Source: Agapanthus africanus
Taxonomy: Eukaryota; Streptophyta; Magnoliopsida; Asparagales; Amaryllidaceae
Assembly: GCA_030015575.1 (NCBI GenBank)
Contig: JASDDO010000006.1
Span: forward strand, 379,090,137 to 379,154,136
DNA length: 64,000 bases
Direction: 5' to 3'
This document shows positions 1 to 10,045 of the stretch, piece by piece (the first letter of the stretch is position 1; the number at the start of each line of letters is the position of its first letter). Made by a program: the position numbers and the translations under genes. The notes beneath the pieces are model-generated. The model was not told where the DNA came from. It made no database searches and saw nothing but the letters and a program-made list of their open reading frames with translations.

Positions 1-2
1 TT

Positions 3-2893
3 GATCTCAAACCGCTACCTTCTCATCTTAAATATGCATATTTAGGAGAGAATGAGATTTTGCCAGTGATTATTTCCGCTTCTCTAGCCTTAGAGCAAGG
101 GAATGCACTTTTGGCAGTGTTGAGATCGAATCGGGAAGCATTTGGTTGGACTATGGCTGACATCAAAGGGATTAGTCCCTTAATTGTTGAACATTACATA
201 CATCTGATGGATGAAGCCACACCAACCCGAGACCCACAAAGACGGTTAAATCCCGTTATGAAGAAGGCGGTAAAGAAAGAAATCGTCAAGTGCCTTGATA
301 GTGGAATAATTTACTCCATATCTGATAGTCAATGGGTAAGTCCAATTCATGTGGTCCCTAAAAAGTCTGGAATCACGGTCATCACTAATGAGGCTAATGA
401 GTTAATCCAAACACGTACCCAAACTGGGTGGCGCGTATGTATCGATTACAGGAAACTCAATGCCGCGATGAGGAAAGATCACTTCCCTCTACCTTTCATT
501 GACCAGATGTTAGAACGACTAGCGGGACACGAATACTACTGTTTCTTGGACGGATACTCTGGTTATAACCAGGTCCCCATCGCCGGAAAGGATCAAGATA
601 AAACCACTTTTACTTGTCCTTTCGGAACTTTTACTTATAGACGCATGCCCTTTGGGTTATGCAACGCTCCCGCTACATTTCAGCGGTGCATGATGGGGAT
701 ATTTTCAGATATGGTGGAAAATTTTCTGGAATTTTTTATGGACGATTTCTCCATTTTTGGGGACTCCTTTGAGGACTGCCTTCGTAATCTTGACGCTGTT
801 CTTACCCGCTGTAAGGATAAGAACTTGACTTTGAATTGGGAAAAATGCCATTTTATGGTCCAAGAAGGTATTGTACTTGGACATATAATTTCACATAAAG
901 GCATTGAGGTTGACAGAGCTAAAATAGATGTCATTCAAAACCTCCCTCGTCCCAATTACGTCAAAGATATACGATCCTTCCTTGGTCATGCAGGATTTTA
1001 TAGGAGATTTATTAAGGACTTTAGCAAAATTGCTAGACCCTTAACCCTTCTATTGGCCAAGGACACTACTTTTCACTTCGATTCGGATTGTGAGGCTGCT
1101 TTTGAATCACTTAAAGAATCATTCACTACAGCCCCCGTTTTATCATCTCCGGATTGGAACCACCCGTTCGAGCTTATGTGTGATGCATCAGATTTTGCTA
1201 TCGGTGCGGTCTTAGGACAGCACATTGATAAGATGCCACATGTAATTTACTATGCAAGTAGGACCTTGAATGATGCACAAATAAATTACACAACTACCGA
1301 GAAAGAACTCTTGGTAGTTGTCTTTGTATTGGAGAAATTCAGGCCCTACTTGATTGGCTCGCCTATTGTGGTTTACACAGATCACTCCGCCCTACGACAT
1401 CTTTTATCGAAGAAGGATGCGAAGGCCAGGCTAATACGTTGGATCCTATTGTTACAAGAATTTGATCTTGTCATCAAAGACAAGAGTGGATGTGAAAACG
1501 TTGTAGCCGACCATCTTTCACGCATCACTTCTTCGCCAACTGTGACCGTGCCGATAAATGACTCATTTCCCGACGAACATCTCTTGAATGTATCCTACGA
1601 ACCTTGGTTTGTGGATATCGTGAATTATCTTGCGACGGGACTTATACCTAGCGATTGGTCGAAACAAGACAAACTTCGGTTTTTATCCCAAGTAAAATAT
1701 TTTTACTGGGATGAACCGTATCTATTCAAGTATTGTTCCGATCAAATCATTCGCAGGTGTGTCCCTAACGATGAATTCAAGAGCGTGTTATCATTTTGTC
1801 ATGATCAGGCATGCGGCGGTCATTTTGGACCTCGAAAAACGGCGGAGAAAGTTTTGCAATGTGGCTTTTATTGGCCAACATTATTTAAAGATGCATTTGA
1901 ACATTGCAAAACTTGTCCGCGATGTCAGCATTTGGGTCGGATTTCACGAAGGAATGAGATGCCGCTCCAACCTATATTGGTTATGAAAATATTTGATGTT
2001 TGGGGTATTGATTTTATGGGCCCTTTTCCCAACTCCTTTGGGAATCTATATATCTTGTTAGCGGTTGATTATGTCTCGAAGTGGGTGGAAGCTGTACCGT
2101 GTCGCACTAACGACAACAAAGTTGTCCTTAAGTTCCTTAAAGAAAATATCTTTTCGCGATTCGGACACCCCCGCGCTATCATTAGCGACAACGGGACACA
2201 TTTCTGCAATAGGCCTTTCGAGGCCTTGATGCGGAAATATTCAATCACTCACAAGCTTTCTACGCCCTATCACCCCCAAACAAGCGGGCAGGCTGAGATC
2301 TCAAATAGGCAGATCAAACAGATATTGGAGAAGACGGTTTCTAAGAACTGTAAAGATTGGTCAACCAAATTGACGGATGCTCTTTGGGCATTCCGCACCG
2401 CTTATAAGACCGATCTTGGTATGTCTCCATACCGCCTTGTGTTTGGGAGGCATGCCACCTCCCTGTCGAGATTGAACATAAGGCAATGTGGGCTATTAAA
2501 GAGCTTAATTTTGATCTTGATCATGCAGGCAGCTATCGGAAGCTGCAATTGAATGAGCTAAGCGAACTCCGCGATGAAGCTTACGATAATGCGGTGATAG
2601 TAAAGAATAGGACTAAAGTGTTCCATGATAAAAATATTTTTAGAAAAACCTTCACATCGGGGCAACAAGTCCTTCTTTACGATTCCCGTCTCCATCTTCA
2701 TCCGGGTAAGCTTAAATCTCGTTGGAAAGGACCTTTTGTGGTGCGGTATGTACACCCGCACGGAGCAGTTGAAATCGAAAATTTAAAAAACGGTTCGATT
2801 TTTAAAGTGAATGGGCATAGATTAAAACCGTATTTTTCTGCTGACCCCGCGGAGGAGCTCCTGTTTTTACAGGAGCCGCTTTATCAAAACTAA
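3..2893 (+). pseudogene. pol: Athila pol: reverse transcriptase, RNase H, integrase (one frameshift)
   Basis: This is part of a gag-pol polyprotein that makes and integrates the element's cDNA. The frame is already open at base 3, so the N-terminus lies outside the window. The order is RT (YRKLN-type motif near 445, catalytic FMDD with both aspartates at 741-746), RNase H (YTDHSAL motif near 1375), integrase zinc finger (HxH-type histidines near 1797-1823, CPRC cysteines near 1915), then the integrase core with Asp at 2009, Asp at 2186 and Glu at about 2295. One base is missing in a G run at about 2447-2451, so the frame ends at 2552. The C-terminal integrase domain, with its WKGPF motif, continues in another frame to the stop at 2891-2893. 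Apart from this break the gene is open and all catalytic residues are present, so the insertion looks young. Confidence 0.92.
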
Positions 2894-4252
2894 ATTTCCT
2901 CCGCCTCACCTCCATGTTTTTGTAACATTTTCTCATTTTAAGAAATGGAGGTGAGTAAAAAATGGATTTGATTGAATATCTGTGCGTGTCAAAGAATAAG
3001 TTTGGGGGAATTTTTCATTTAACTATTATTTTACCCCTTGTATCTCTCCCTTAGTATACAGGTCCATGTTCTCAAAAGGCTACATCAGTGAGGACACTGT
3101 TGAAAACAGGTTTGGGGGGGAGGTTCGTATTCACTGAATTATCTTTGACACCGGGCATTAAATTTTTTTTTTATATAAAAAAAGAGTAGAAAGTGAAAAA
3201 TTACATCCAAAAGATTGGAATAGTTTAAGAAAACCAAGAAAATTAGAAGTTTTCTTACACGAACTAGTAATAAGTAGTTATGAGCTGTTGTCCCAAGGGT
3301 TAGTAAAATGAAGGAAGTCACTAATCTGAGGATAAAAATAAGTCTGAAAAATAGTTTCTATTTTGGAAGCTAAACATTTGAATGTTGATACCCTACTATA
3401 TGCACTTACACACGTCTTGAAACTCGGGATAGTAGAAGATACCTTGAAATGCTCTTGTCTAAAAGCCAAAGTATGAAGGAAATGAAAAAAAAAATGAAGA
3501 AAATATAAATGGTGAAAAGAAAAAAAAAATGAACACTGGTTTTGTTATCGCTAAGGCAGCAATAAAAAATATAGCGAGGGTGCCTCTTCACCTAGTGCCC
3601 TAAGGCCAACTGGTCTGGGAGTCACTGCTAAGCCTTAAGTGGTGCAAGACGAGGAAAATACTATCACCTAATCAGCAAGCACACGAGTAATCGGTCTGTT
3701 AGTACCTCACGAAGTATTAACGGTCGCATGAAAATGTGTGAGCGAATCTTAATATTCATCAAAATTAAAAAGTACTAAGATAGATGGACAAGAGTATGAT
3801 AGTTTGAATTGAATTCTCCGAGTGTAGGGATGTTCTATACACACACGTAGGGGTATATGATCAATGTTTGGAAGAAAGATAGGAATGAAGAATAAAGACG
3901 ATATTTTATTGAGTGATGATGTGATTTCTAACATTTTTTCATGACTATTAAGATAGGACTCATGACAACTGAAAAGCTAGCATAGTTGGAAACTCTTCTT
4001 TTCAAAGTATTTCTTTTATGGTTCTTGTCTTTATATGTAAATTTCACCATCTTTCTTTTGTTATAGGATTTTGTGGGTGTAATCCGCTGAAAACCCTCAG
4101 GAGATAACACTCCTCCTACTAGGGACACCTAGAGGTTTAACGGCTTGTTGCACGTGCTCAGTGCAATCGTGTCTGCCTACGAAAGTGTGCTTAGTTTTCT
4201 CCTTTCTTTTTCTCCTCTTAAATAAACTAGTTTGCTCGGGACGATCAAAGAT
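2894..4252 (+). other. Athila 3' non-coding region
   Basis: About 1.36 kb without a convincing gene. It is closely matched by 20800-22170 in the second Athila copy, including the blocks around GTTATGAGC and TAACGGCTTGTTGCACGTGC. That shows a conserved, non-coding internal region. It contains purine-rich, PPT-like tracts (AAGTTTGGGGGAATT near 2999 and GGTTTGGGGGGGAGG near 3110) besides the real one at the LTR. Short frames here are not conserved between the two copies. Confidence 0.75.
2905..2955 (+). repeat. 11-bp inverted repeat just after pol stop
   Basis: CTCACCTCCAT (2905-2915) and ATGGAGGTGAG (2945-2955) are perfectly complementary, with a 29-nt loop. The pair starts 11 bases after the pol stop codon. 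It could form a hairpin in the element RNA. Function unknown. Confidence 0.75.
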
Positions 4253-4267
4253 AAGTTTGGGGGTATT
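4253..4267 (+). promoter_or_regulatory. Polypurine tract of Athila-1
   Basis: AAGTTTGGGGGTATT lies directly before the LTR start TGTTCAGTCG. The identical sequence precedes the LTR at 22186. It primes plus-strand DNA synthesis. Confidence 0.85.
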
Positions 4268-5713
4268 TGTTCAGTCGATAAAACTGCACATTTGTAGTAC
4301 ATTTTTCCTACCATTTTTATATTAAAAAAGGACTTTAATATGATATATTATACATATGAGGGTTTATGTGTAAAAACATTATTTTCCATGTGTTAATATA
4401 TTTTTTATTATCATTTGGTAGGAAAATGTATGCAAATAAATCTATTGACCTAATCCTAGTAGAACTAGGTCTACTAAATCTTATTTGAGTTGTTGTGCAG
4501 AATTTTCCAAGTTGTTATGCAGAATTTATCAAACAAATCAATTTGTTGAAGAAAACTTGCCAAATTAAGAAGCAAAATTTGGAGACCAAGTCTGGAAGCA
4601 ACCGAGAGAAGATTTCTGAATTCTGAAGGTGCCTAGGATTGCCACATGTCATAAGATGCAAGCCCAAGAAAACTCATAAAATGATCTCACCCATTGAGCG
4701 CGGATCCGTGGCCAAACCCACCCTTGGGCCGCGGATCCGCCGCAATTCCAGGGAGTTGGAAGCCGAGATTTTTCAGGGTGAATCTTTGCTAAATTTTACC
4801 AACTTTGGAAGCAAAGGATTCTGGTTTTAGGCTATAAAAAGGCACCGAGAGCCTCTTGGAAAAGGTATCAAGCCGACGCGATCACGAAGTTCCCGACGCT
4901 CACGCATCCAGGCTGATCATCGACTGTTCGACTACCTCCTTAGGAAAGATCGAGAAGCAACTAGTTGTAATCATTTTCTATGGATTAAAAGTGTAGTTTG
5001 AAGAAGTCGATTAATAAAGGTAGTTATTTTATTTAATTTTTTTTTCATTATGTTTTCCCTCGATTTCCTTTCATTTTCTTCTCCCAACATGCGCGAGTAA
5101 TTCTCCGCTTGTTAGGGTTCGTAGGATTAGGGTAGGCTAATGGACGATGAAAATAATTAAACCCTTTTTAAGTCCTATAAAGTTTAGGAACTTTATCAAA
5201 AGAATCATTAACATCCTAATCGGGCGCGCTAGCAATTCCTTGCTACTTCCGACCGCGATTAGAGATTATATTAATGATTGTTTTGGTAAAGGGTAGATAT
5301 GAACGGAGTTCCATGTCGAGATAAGGGTTAAGAGTGGGATTCCTTTTCCCTCCAGAAACCCTAATCTACACGCATCACCGTCGTTCTAGTTCTAAATCTA
5401 TTAATGGATAAAAAGGGTAACTTTTAATTAATCGTCCATAACTACTAAATCCTAACGAACCCTACAAGCCTTCTTATTATATTTACTACATCTTTAAAAT
5501 AATCTAGATCTATATTTTACATTCTTGTTTAACGTAGATCTAGAAACCATTTTATAAAATTCTTTATCCCTCCTCTCTTTCTCAACACATCTAAAGTAAA
5601 AGTAAAAGGTTCCACGTTTCCCTGAGGACGACCCGTACTCATCTCGGTCTAGCTACACGCGATACCGTTCTGATTGCGGTTAACTACAAACATACACTTT
5701 TTCGTGTCAATCA
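4268..5713 (+). repeat. 3' LTR of Athila-1
   Basis: A 1446-bp LTR starting TGTTCAGTCG and ending CAATCA. Start and end are supported by the polypurine tract on the left, by the homologous LTR at 22186-23751, and on the right by resumption of the interrupted integrase gene at 5714. U3 contains a GC-rich inverted pair built on GCGGATCCG (near 4700-4740) and a TATA box at 4833. Confidence 0.88.
4833..4840 (+). promoter_or_regulatory. TATA box of Athila-1 LTR
   Basis: TATAAAAA about 565 bp into the LTR. The related LTR has TATAAATA at 22818, about 630 bp in. It is the likely core promoter for the element RNA. Confidence 0.6.
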
Positions 5714-6527
5714 ACATCGATTCATTTTGGCAACAACTGATTACTTCTCTAAATAGGCAGAAGCAGTACCGCTGAGGGAAGTGAAGACGGAGAATATCCT
5801 CCATTTCTTCAAGACACACGTCATCTATCAGTTTGGAACTCTGAGACGAATCATATCCGATAACGGGCCAGGTTACAGAAGCCACAAGATCAGCCGCTTC
5901 GCACAACAACACAACATAGACTGGAGATACTCCTCAGTTTATAAACCCTGAGCTAACGGTCTAGCTGAGGCTTTCAATAAGACCTTGACAAAGATAGTGA
6001 AGAAGACGGTGTCTCGAAATAAGAAGGATTGGCACGAGAGACTACATGAAGCTCTCTGGGCATATCGAACTACGTTCAAGACGACCACGAACACAACGCA
6101 GTACGCGTTGGTATTCGGTACAGAAGCGGTACTCCCCCTCGAGATAGAGTTACCCTCTCTATAAGTGGCAATCCATTATGAGCCAACGGACGAAGAGAAT
6201 GCTTGCCTTTGGTTTGAGGAGCTCGATGCCCTTGATGAAACCCGGCTCATAGCGCAACAAAATCTGGAGGCTTATAAAGCAAAGATGACGCACTCTTATG
6301 AAAGATTGACCAGGTCGAGGACATTCCGCCAAGACGAACCCGTGCTAGTGGTCAAAAGACCTATGATCCCCAATCGCGCCAAGCGGGGAAAATTCGAGTC
6401 AAACTATGAAGGCCCGTACATTATAGAAAAGGTCTACCAGGGTGGAGCCTATCTACTCATGGACATGCATGGTGAAAGACCCTTCAGGCCAATAAATGGT
6501 CGCTTCCTGAAGAAGTACTACGCCTAA
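5714..6527 (+). pseudogene. Tat integrase, interrupted by Athila-1
   Basis: Integrase core and C-terminal domain. One frame runs from 5715 to the stop at 6525-6527, with at least three internal stops (a Trp to stop near 5754, an Arg to stop near 5949, and one near 6162). The core Asp of the TDYF motif is near 5740. The DNGP motif near 5860 carries the second Asp and the NGLAEAF motif near 5955 the Glu. The C-terminal part has the YEGPYII motif and ends in KKYYA. It aligns over its whole length with the minus-strand integrase of element B (39085-39969). The N-terminal half was separated by the Athila insertion, exactly after the codon for the Gly before HRFI. Confidence 0.88.
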
Positions 6528-6627
6528 CGAGTCACGGCCTAGGTCAATGATAGATGACGACGACTATGTCCGCTCGCTATCTTCCTAAGCCCAAACTCTA
6601 TAAGTAGTAGCCGGCTTACTTTACAAT

Positions 6628-7029
6628 GGACCGAAATGTCCTTAAACTAACCGCGGACCGAAACGTTATTTAAACTAAAGACGGACCGAAACGTCCTTAA
6701 ACTAACAATGGACCGAAACGTCCTTAAACTAACATCGGACCGAAACGTTCTTAAACTAACTGCGGACCGAAACGTCCTTAAACTAACTATAGACCGAAAC
6801 GTCCTTAAACTAATAGCGGACCGAAACGTCTTTAAATTAACAGTGGACCGAAACGTCCTTAAACTAACAACGGACCAAAACGTCCTTAAACTAACCATGG
6901 ACCGAAACATCCTTAAACTAACAGCGGACCGAAACATCCTTAAACTAACAGCGGACCGAAATGTCCTTAAACTAATGACGGACCACTATGTCCTAAAACT
7001 AGCTGTTGACCGAGATGTCGAGAAACTAC
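6628..7029 (+). repeat. 27-bp tandem repeat array (about 15 copies)
   Basis: The monomer is close to GGACCGAAACGTCC followed by TTAAACTAACNNN, 27 bp in total. Each monomer holds a small inverted repeat (GGAC...GTCC). Because 27 is a multiple of 3 and no stop occurs, both strands show long frames encoding 9-residue repeats, which are by-products of the array. It starts about 100 bp after the integrase stop. The same motif occurs in elements B (near 38930) and C (63820-63960) at the same place, and in the LTRs. Confidence 0.92.
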
Positions 7030-7345
7030 GGCGGATTGCAGCATCCCAAAGCTGATACAAAAAAAATAATAAAAATAAAGAAAACGGTATCCATAAGCAA
7101 GATGGGTACGGATGAAAACCCAAAAGGGCTCCGTGAGTAAAAACAGCAGGGCTACCAGCGAGTGTTTGTGAAAACCCGAAAGGGCGCAACCTCGTTAGAA
7201 AAAAAAGAAAAAAGAAAGAAAACGGTATGTCCATAAGCAAAACGGGCACAGATGAAAACCCAAAAGGGCTCCGTGAGTAAAAACAGTAGGGCTACCGGCG
7301 AGTGTTTGCAAAAACCCAAAAGGGCGCAACCTCGTTAAAAGACAC
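7030..7345 (+). repeat. ~140-bp direct duplication in 3' UTR
   Basis: Two copies with a ~140-bp period (compare 7083-7195 and 7219-7340), separated by an A-rich tract. Both contain small CCC-GAAA-GGG hairpin motifs. Element B has the counterpart in two copies at 38530-38815 and one more at 42130-42265. Element C has one at 63661-63790. Confidence 0.85.
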
Positions 7346-7865
7346 TTGCAAGGTCCTCTCGACTTTGTAAGGAGAAACCACCCGCGTGAGATCCTTACGA
7401 CTCACAAGGGAGCAACACACTTAGGGATCCCCACGATTCCTAAGGAGAAATTACACTTGCGATATCCTTACGACTCGTAAGGAGAATCCTCTTATGAGAC
7501 TCTCACGGCTCATAAGATTTGAAAGTCTTAAACTACAGAGACCTGAACCTGTTCTTAAGCAACCCCCACAACCTTCGATATTGCCCTACAAGCGGCTCAA
7601 TACTGACCCTTGTATACAATCCACGGGCGCGAGTAAACATTTCCCTAACGAAGTCGCATCCGTGACTAGGGATATGTCTACACGGTGAACAACCCTTGTG
7701 AGTCCTCTCGACTTATAAGGGGAAAACTCTCTTGTAAGATCCTTACGACTTACAAGGAGCCATACACTTAGGAATCCTCACGATTCCTAAGGAGAAAACA
7801 CACCTACGAGATCCTCACGACTTGTAGGGAGAAATACCTTTGTGAGACCCTTACGGCTCATGAAG
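7346..7865 (+). repeat. Hairpin array I: constant loop, differing arms (element A)
   Basis: About ten units of 34-40 bp. Each has a loop close to ATCCTYACGA between complementary arms that differ from unit to unit. Perfect examples are CTTGTAAG/CTTACAAG (7731-7738 and 7749-7756) and CTTAGGAATC/GATTCCTAAG (7767-7776 and 7782-7791). Others have arms GTGAG/CTCAC or TTATGAG/CTCATAA. A purine linker (GGAGAAA) separates the units. A GTATACAATCC box sits at 7612-7628. The same array occurs in elements B and C. Confidence 0.85.
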
Positions 7866-8030
7866 TCAAAAGACTTTGTCGACAGGACCCTAACCGTGTT
7901 TGCTAAGCCACCTTTGTTCGATATCGACAGAGGCAAATGATGATTCGCTCCTGGCAATATCCCAGTTGTAGCGGTGCTGATGCCGAAATCGGTATCTAAT
8001 CCCGAGCTTGCAGCAAAAAAGCCAGCACGC
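7866..8030 (+). repeat. Conserved ~100-bp block
   Basis: Contains TTCGATATCGAC, GATTCGCTCCTGGCAATAT and GATGCCGAAATCGGTATC. The reverse complement is repeated twice in element B (37798-37990), twice at 41510-41660, and twice in element C (62891-63095). It is non-coding and conserved between elements. Role unknown. Confidence 0.75.
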
Positions 8031-8275
8031 CACACATGCATACGAAATAGCCGAAATGATGGGGCAACTTGCAAACAAAATCAGCAAGTAAAAATGTATG
8101 CATGCAAAATAGCCGAAATGATTGAGCAACTCGCAATAAAAAGAAGCGAGTAAAAATAAAATAAATAGCCGAAACGATTAGGCACCGTGAAAAATAGCCG
8201 AAATGATTGGGCAATCGCGACCTTCGCGATATAAAAAGCTGAAATGATAGAGCATCGCGGAAAGAAATAAAATAA
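8031..8275 (+). repeat. Hairpin array II: CCGAAATGAT family (element A)
   Basis: Five units with the conserved segment ATAGCCGAAATGATTGGGCA, each followed by a small hairpin whose arms differ, for example CTTGC/GCAAG, CTCGC/GCGAG and ATCGCGA/TCGCGAT. Reverse-complement counterparts lie at 37530-37797 and 62640-62890. Confidence 0.8.
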
Positions 8276-8560
8276 ATATAAAAATGAAATTTATGCCCTA
8301 TAGGTGATATCACATCAGTCCCTGTATACAATCCAGGGACGCAAACAAAGAAGGAATCACACTCCTCCTCCCCCAGGTTTCATCAGAAGAAGAAGCCAAA
8401 TCCCGATGGGTTACAAATAACCTGGAGATCAGCTCAACATTTGTCTCAGCAGACACAACATCAAATAAAGCGGAACAGCGGCAATTCCCAGTTCCATGAC
8501 TCGGCGGTGTACAGATGACCGAGAGTTAAATCCCAACTCTGTGGAATGCGAATATAATCA
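8276..8560 (+). other. Spacer between arrays
   Basis: Includes another GTATACAATCC box at about 8324, flanked by GTCCCTG/CAGGGAC arms. I see no gene here. Confidence 0.6.
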
Positions 8561-10045
8561 ACAAAATTCCTGGTTACGTGGAATGCGGATAACGTCACTT
8601 CTGACCCCATGGAAAACGTCCAGAGCTGATCCTGGTCCTCGCAGAGCACGGTAGCGAACCCGTGTGAAGCATCCAGAGCGGAGCCTAGTCCTCGCCGAAC
8701 ACGGCAGCGAAACCGTGGGAAGCATCTAGAGAAAAATTCCTGGTTACGTGGAACGCGGATAACGTCACTTCTGACCCCGTGGAAAACGTCCAGAGCGGAT
8801 CCTGGTCCTCGCAGAGCACGGCAGCGAACCTATGTGAAGCATCCAGAGCGGAGCCTAGTTATCGCCAAATACGGCAGCGAACCCGTGGGAAGCATCTAGA
8901 GCAAAATTCCTGGTTACGTGGAACGCGGATAACGTCACTTCTGACCCCATAGAAAACGTTCAGAGCGGATCCTGGTCCTCGCAGAGCACGGCAGCGAACC
9001 CGTGTGAAGCATCCAGAGCGGAGCCTAGTCCTCGCCGAACACGGCAGCGAACCCGTAGGAAGCATCTAGAGCAAAATTCCTGGTTACATGGAACGCGGAT
9101 AACGTCACTTCTGACCCTGTGGAAAACGTCCAAAGCGGATCCTGGTCTTCGCAGAGCACGGCAGCGAACCCATGTGAAGCATCCAGAGCGGAGCCTAGTC
9201 TTCGCCGAACACGGCAGTGAATTCATGGGAAGTATCTAGAGAAAAATTCCTGGTTACGTGGAACGCGGATAACGTCACTTCTGACCCCTTGGAAAACGTC
9301 CAGAGCGGATCCTGGTCCTCGTAGAGTATGGCAGCGAACCCGTGTGAAGCATCCAGAGCGGAGCCTAGTCCTCGCCGAACACGGCAGCGAACCCGTGGGA
9401 AGCATCTAGAGCAAAATTCCTGGTTACGTGGAACGCGGATAATGTCACTTCTGACCCCGTGGAAAATGTCCAGAGCGGATCCTGGTCCTCGCAGAGCACG
9501 GCAGCGAACCCATATGAAGCATCCAGAGCAGAGCCTGGTCCTCGCCGAACACGGCAGCGAACCCGTGGGAAGCATCTAGAGCAAAATTCCTGGTTACGTG
9601 GAACGCGGATAACGTCACCTCTGACCCCGTGGAAATCGTCCAGAGCGGATCCTGGTCCTCGCAGAGCACGGCAGCGAACTCATGTAAAGCATCCAGAGCG
9701 GAGCCTAGTCCTCGCCGAACACGGCAGCGAACCCGTGGGAAGCATCTAGAGCAAAATTCCTGGTTACGTGGAATGCGGATAACGTCACTCCTGACCCTAT
9801 GGAAAACGTCCAGAGCGGATCCTGGTCCTCGCAGAGCACGGCAGCGAACCCGTGTGAAGCATCCAGAGCGGAGCCCAGTCCTCACCGAACATGGCAGCGA
9901 ACCCGTGGGAAGCATCTAAAGAAAAATTCCTGGTTACGTGGAACGCGGATAACGTCACTTCTGACCCCGTGGAAAACGTCCAGAGCGGAGCCTGGTCCTC
10001 GCCGAACATGGCAGCGAACCCGTGGGAAGCATCCAGAGCAAACAC
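8561..10045 (+). repeat. 170-bp higher-order tandem array (about 8.7 copies)
   Basis: The marker ATTCC recurs at 8566, 8736, 8906, 9076, 9246, 9416, 9586, 9756 and 9926, exactly 170 bp apart. Each monomer consists of three related ~57-bp subunits, two sharing TCCAGAGCGGA and the third carrying TTCCTGGTTACGTGGAA. Divergence between monomers is low, so the array is recent. Since 170 is not a multiple of 3, any reading frame shifts every copy, and the many long frames seen here on both strands are artefacts. Confidence 0.95.

Larger units (their letters stand above)
1..5713 (+). mobile_element. Athila-lineage Ty3/gypsy element, 3' portion
   Basis: The window opens inside the pol gene of an Athila-type LTR retrotransposon. 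Its order is pol (3-2893), a non-coding 3' region, a polypurine tract (4253-4267) and a 3' LTR (4268-5713). The lineage is read from the RT and integrase sequence, which is of the Athila type and not Tat or chromovirus. The right boundary is firm, because the next base continues the integrase gene of a Tat element whose uninterrupted version lies at about 39890 on the minus strand. The expected 5-bp target duplication is ACATC, and its partner should lie beyond the left edge. No env-like frame is visible between pol and LTR, although many Athila elements have one. Confidence 0.9.

Noticed and set aside
2894..4267. Env-like gene of Athila
   Set aside because: No frame with signal peptide or membrane segment that is conserved in both Athila copies.
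6647..7055. Long open frames on both strands encoding 9-residue repeats
   Set aside because: They arise because the 27-bp unit is a multiple of three and lacks stops. They lie in the 3' UTR array and have no conserved start.
7346..7865. CRISPR-like array (short repeats, spacers)
   Set aside because: The context is a plant retrotransposon, the repeats are imperfect, and the variable part is the hairpin arm, not a foreign spacer. No cas genes.
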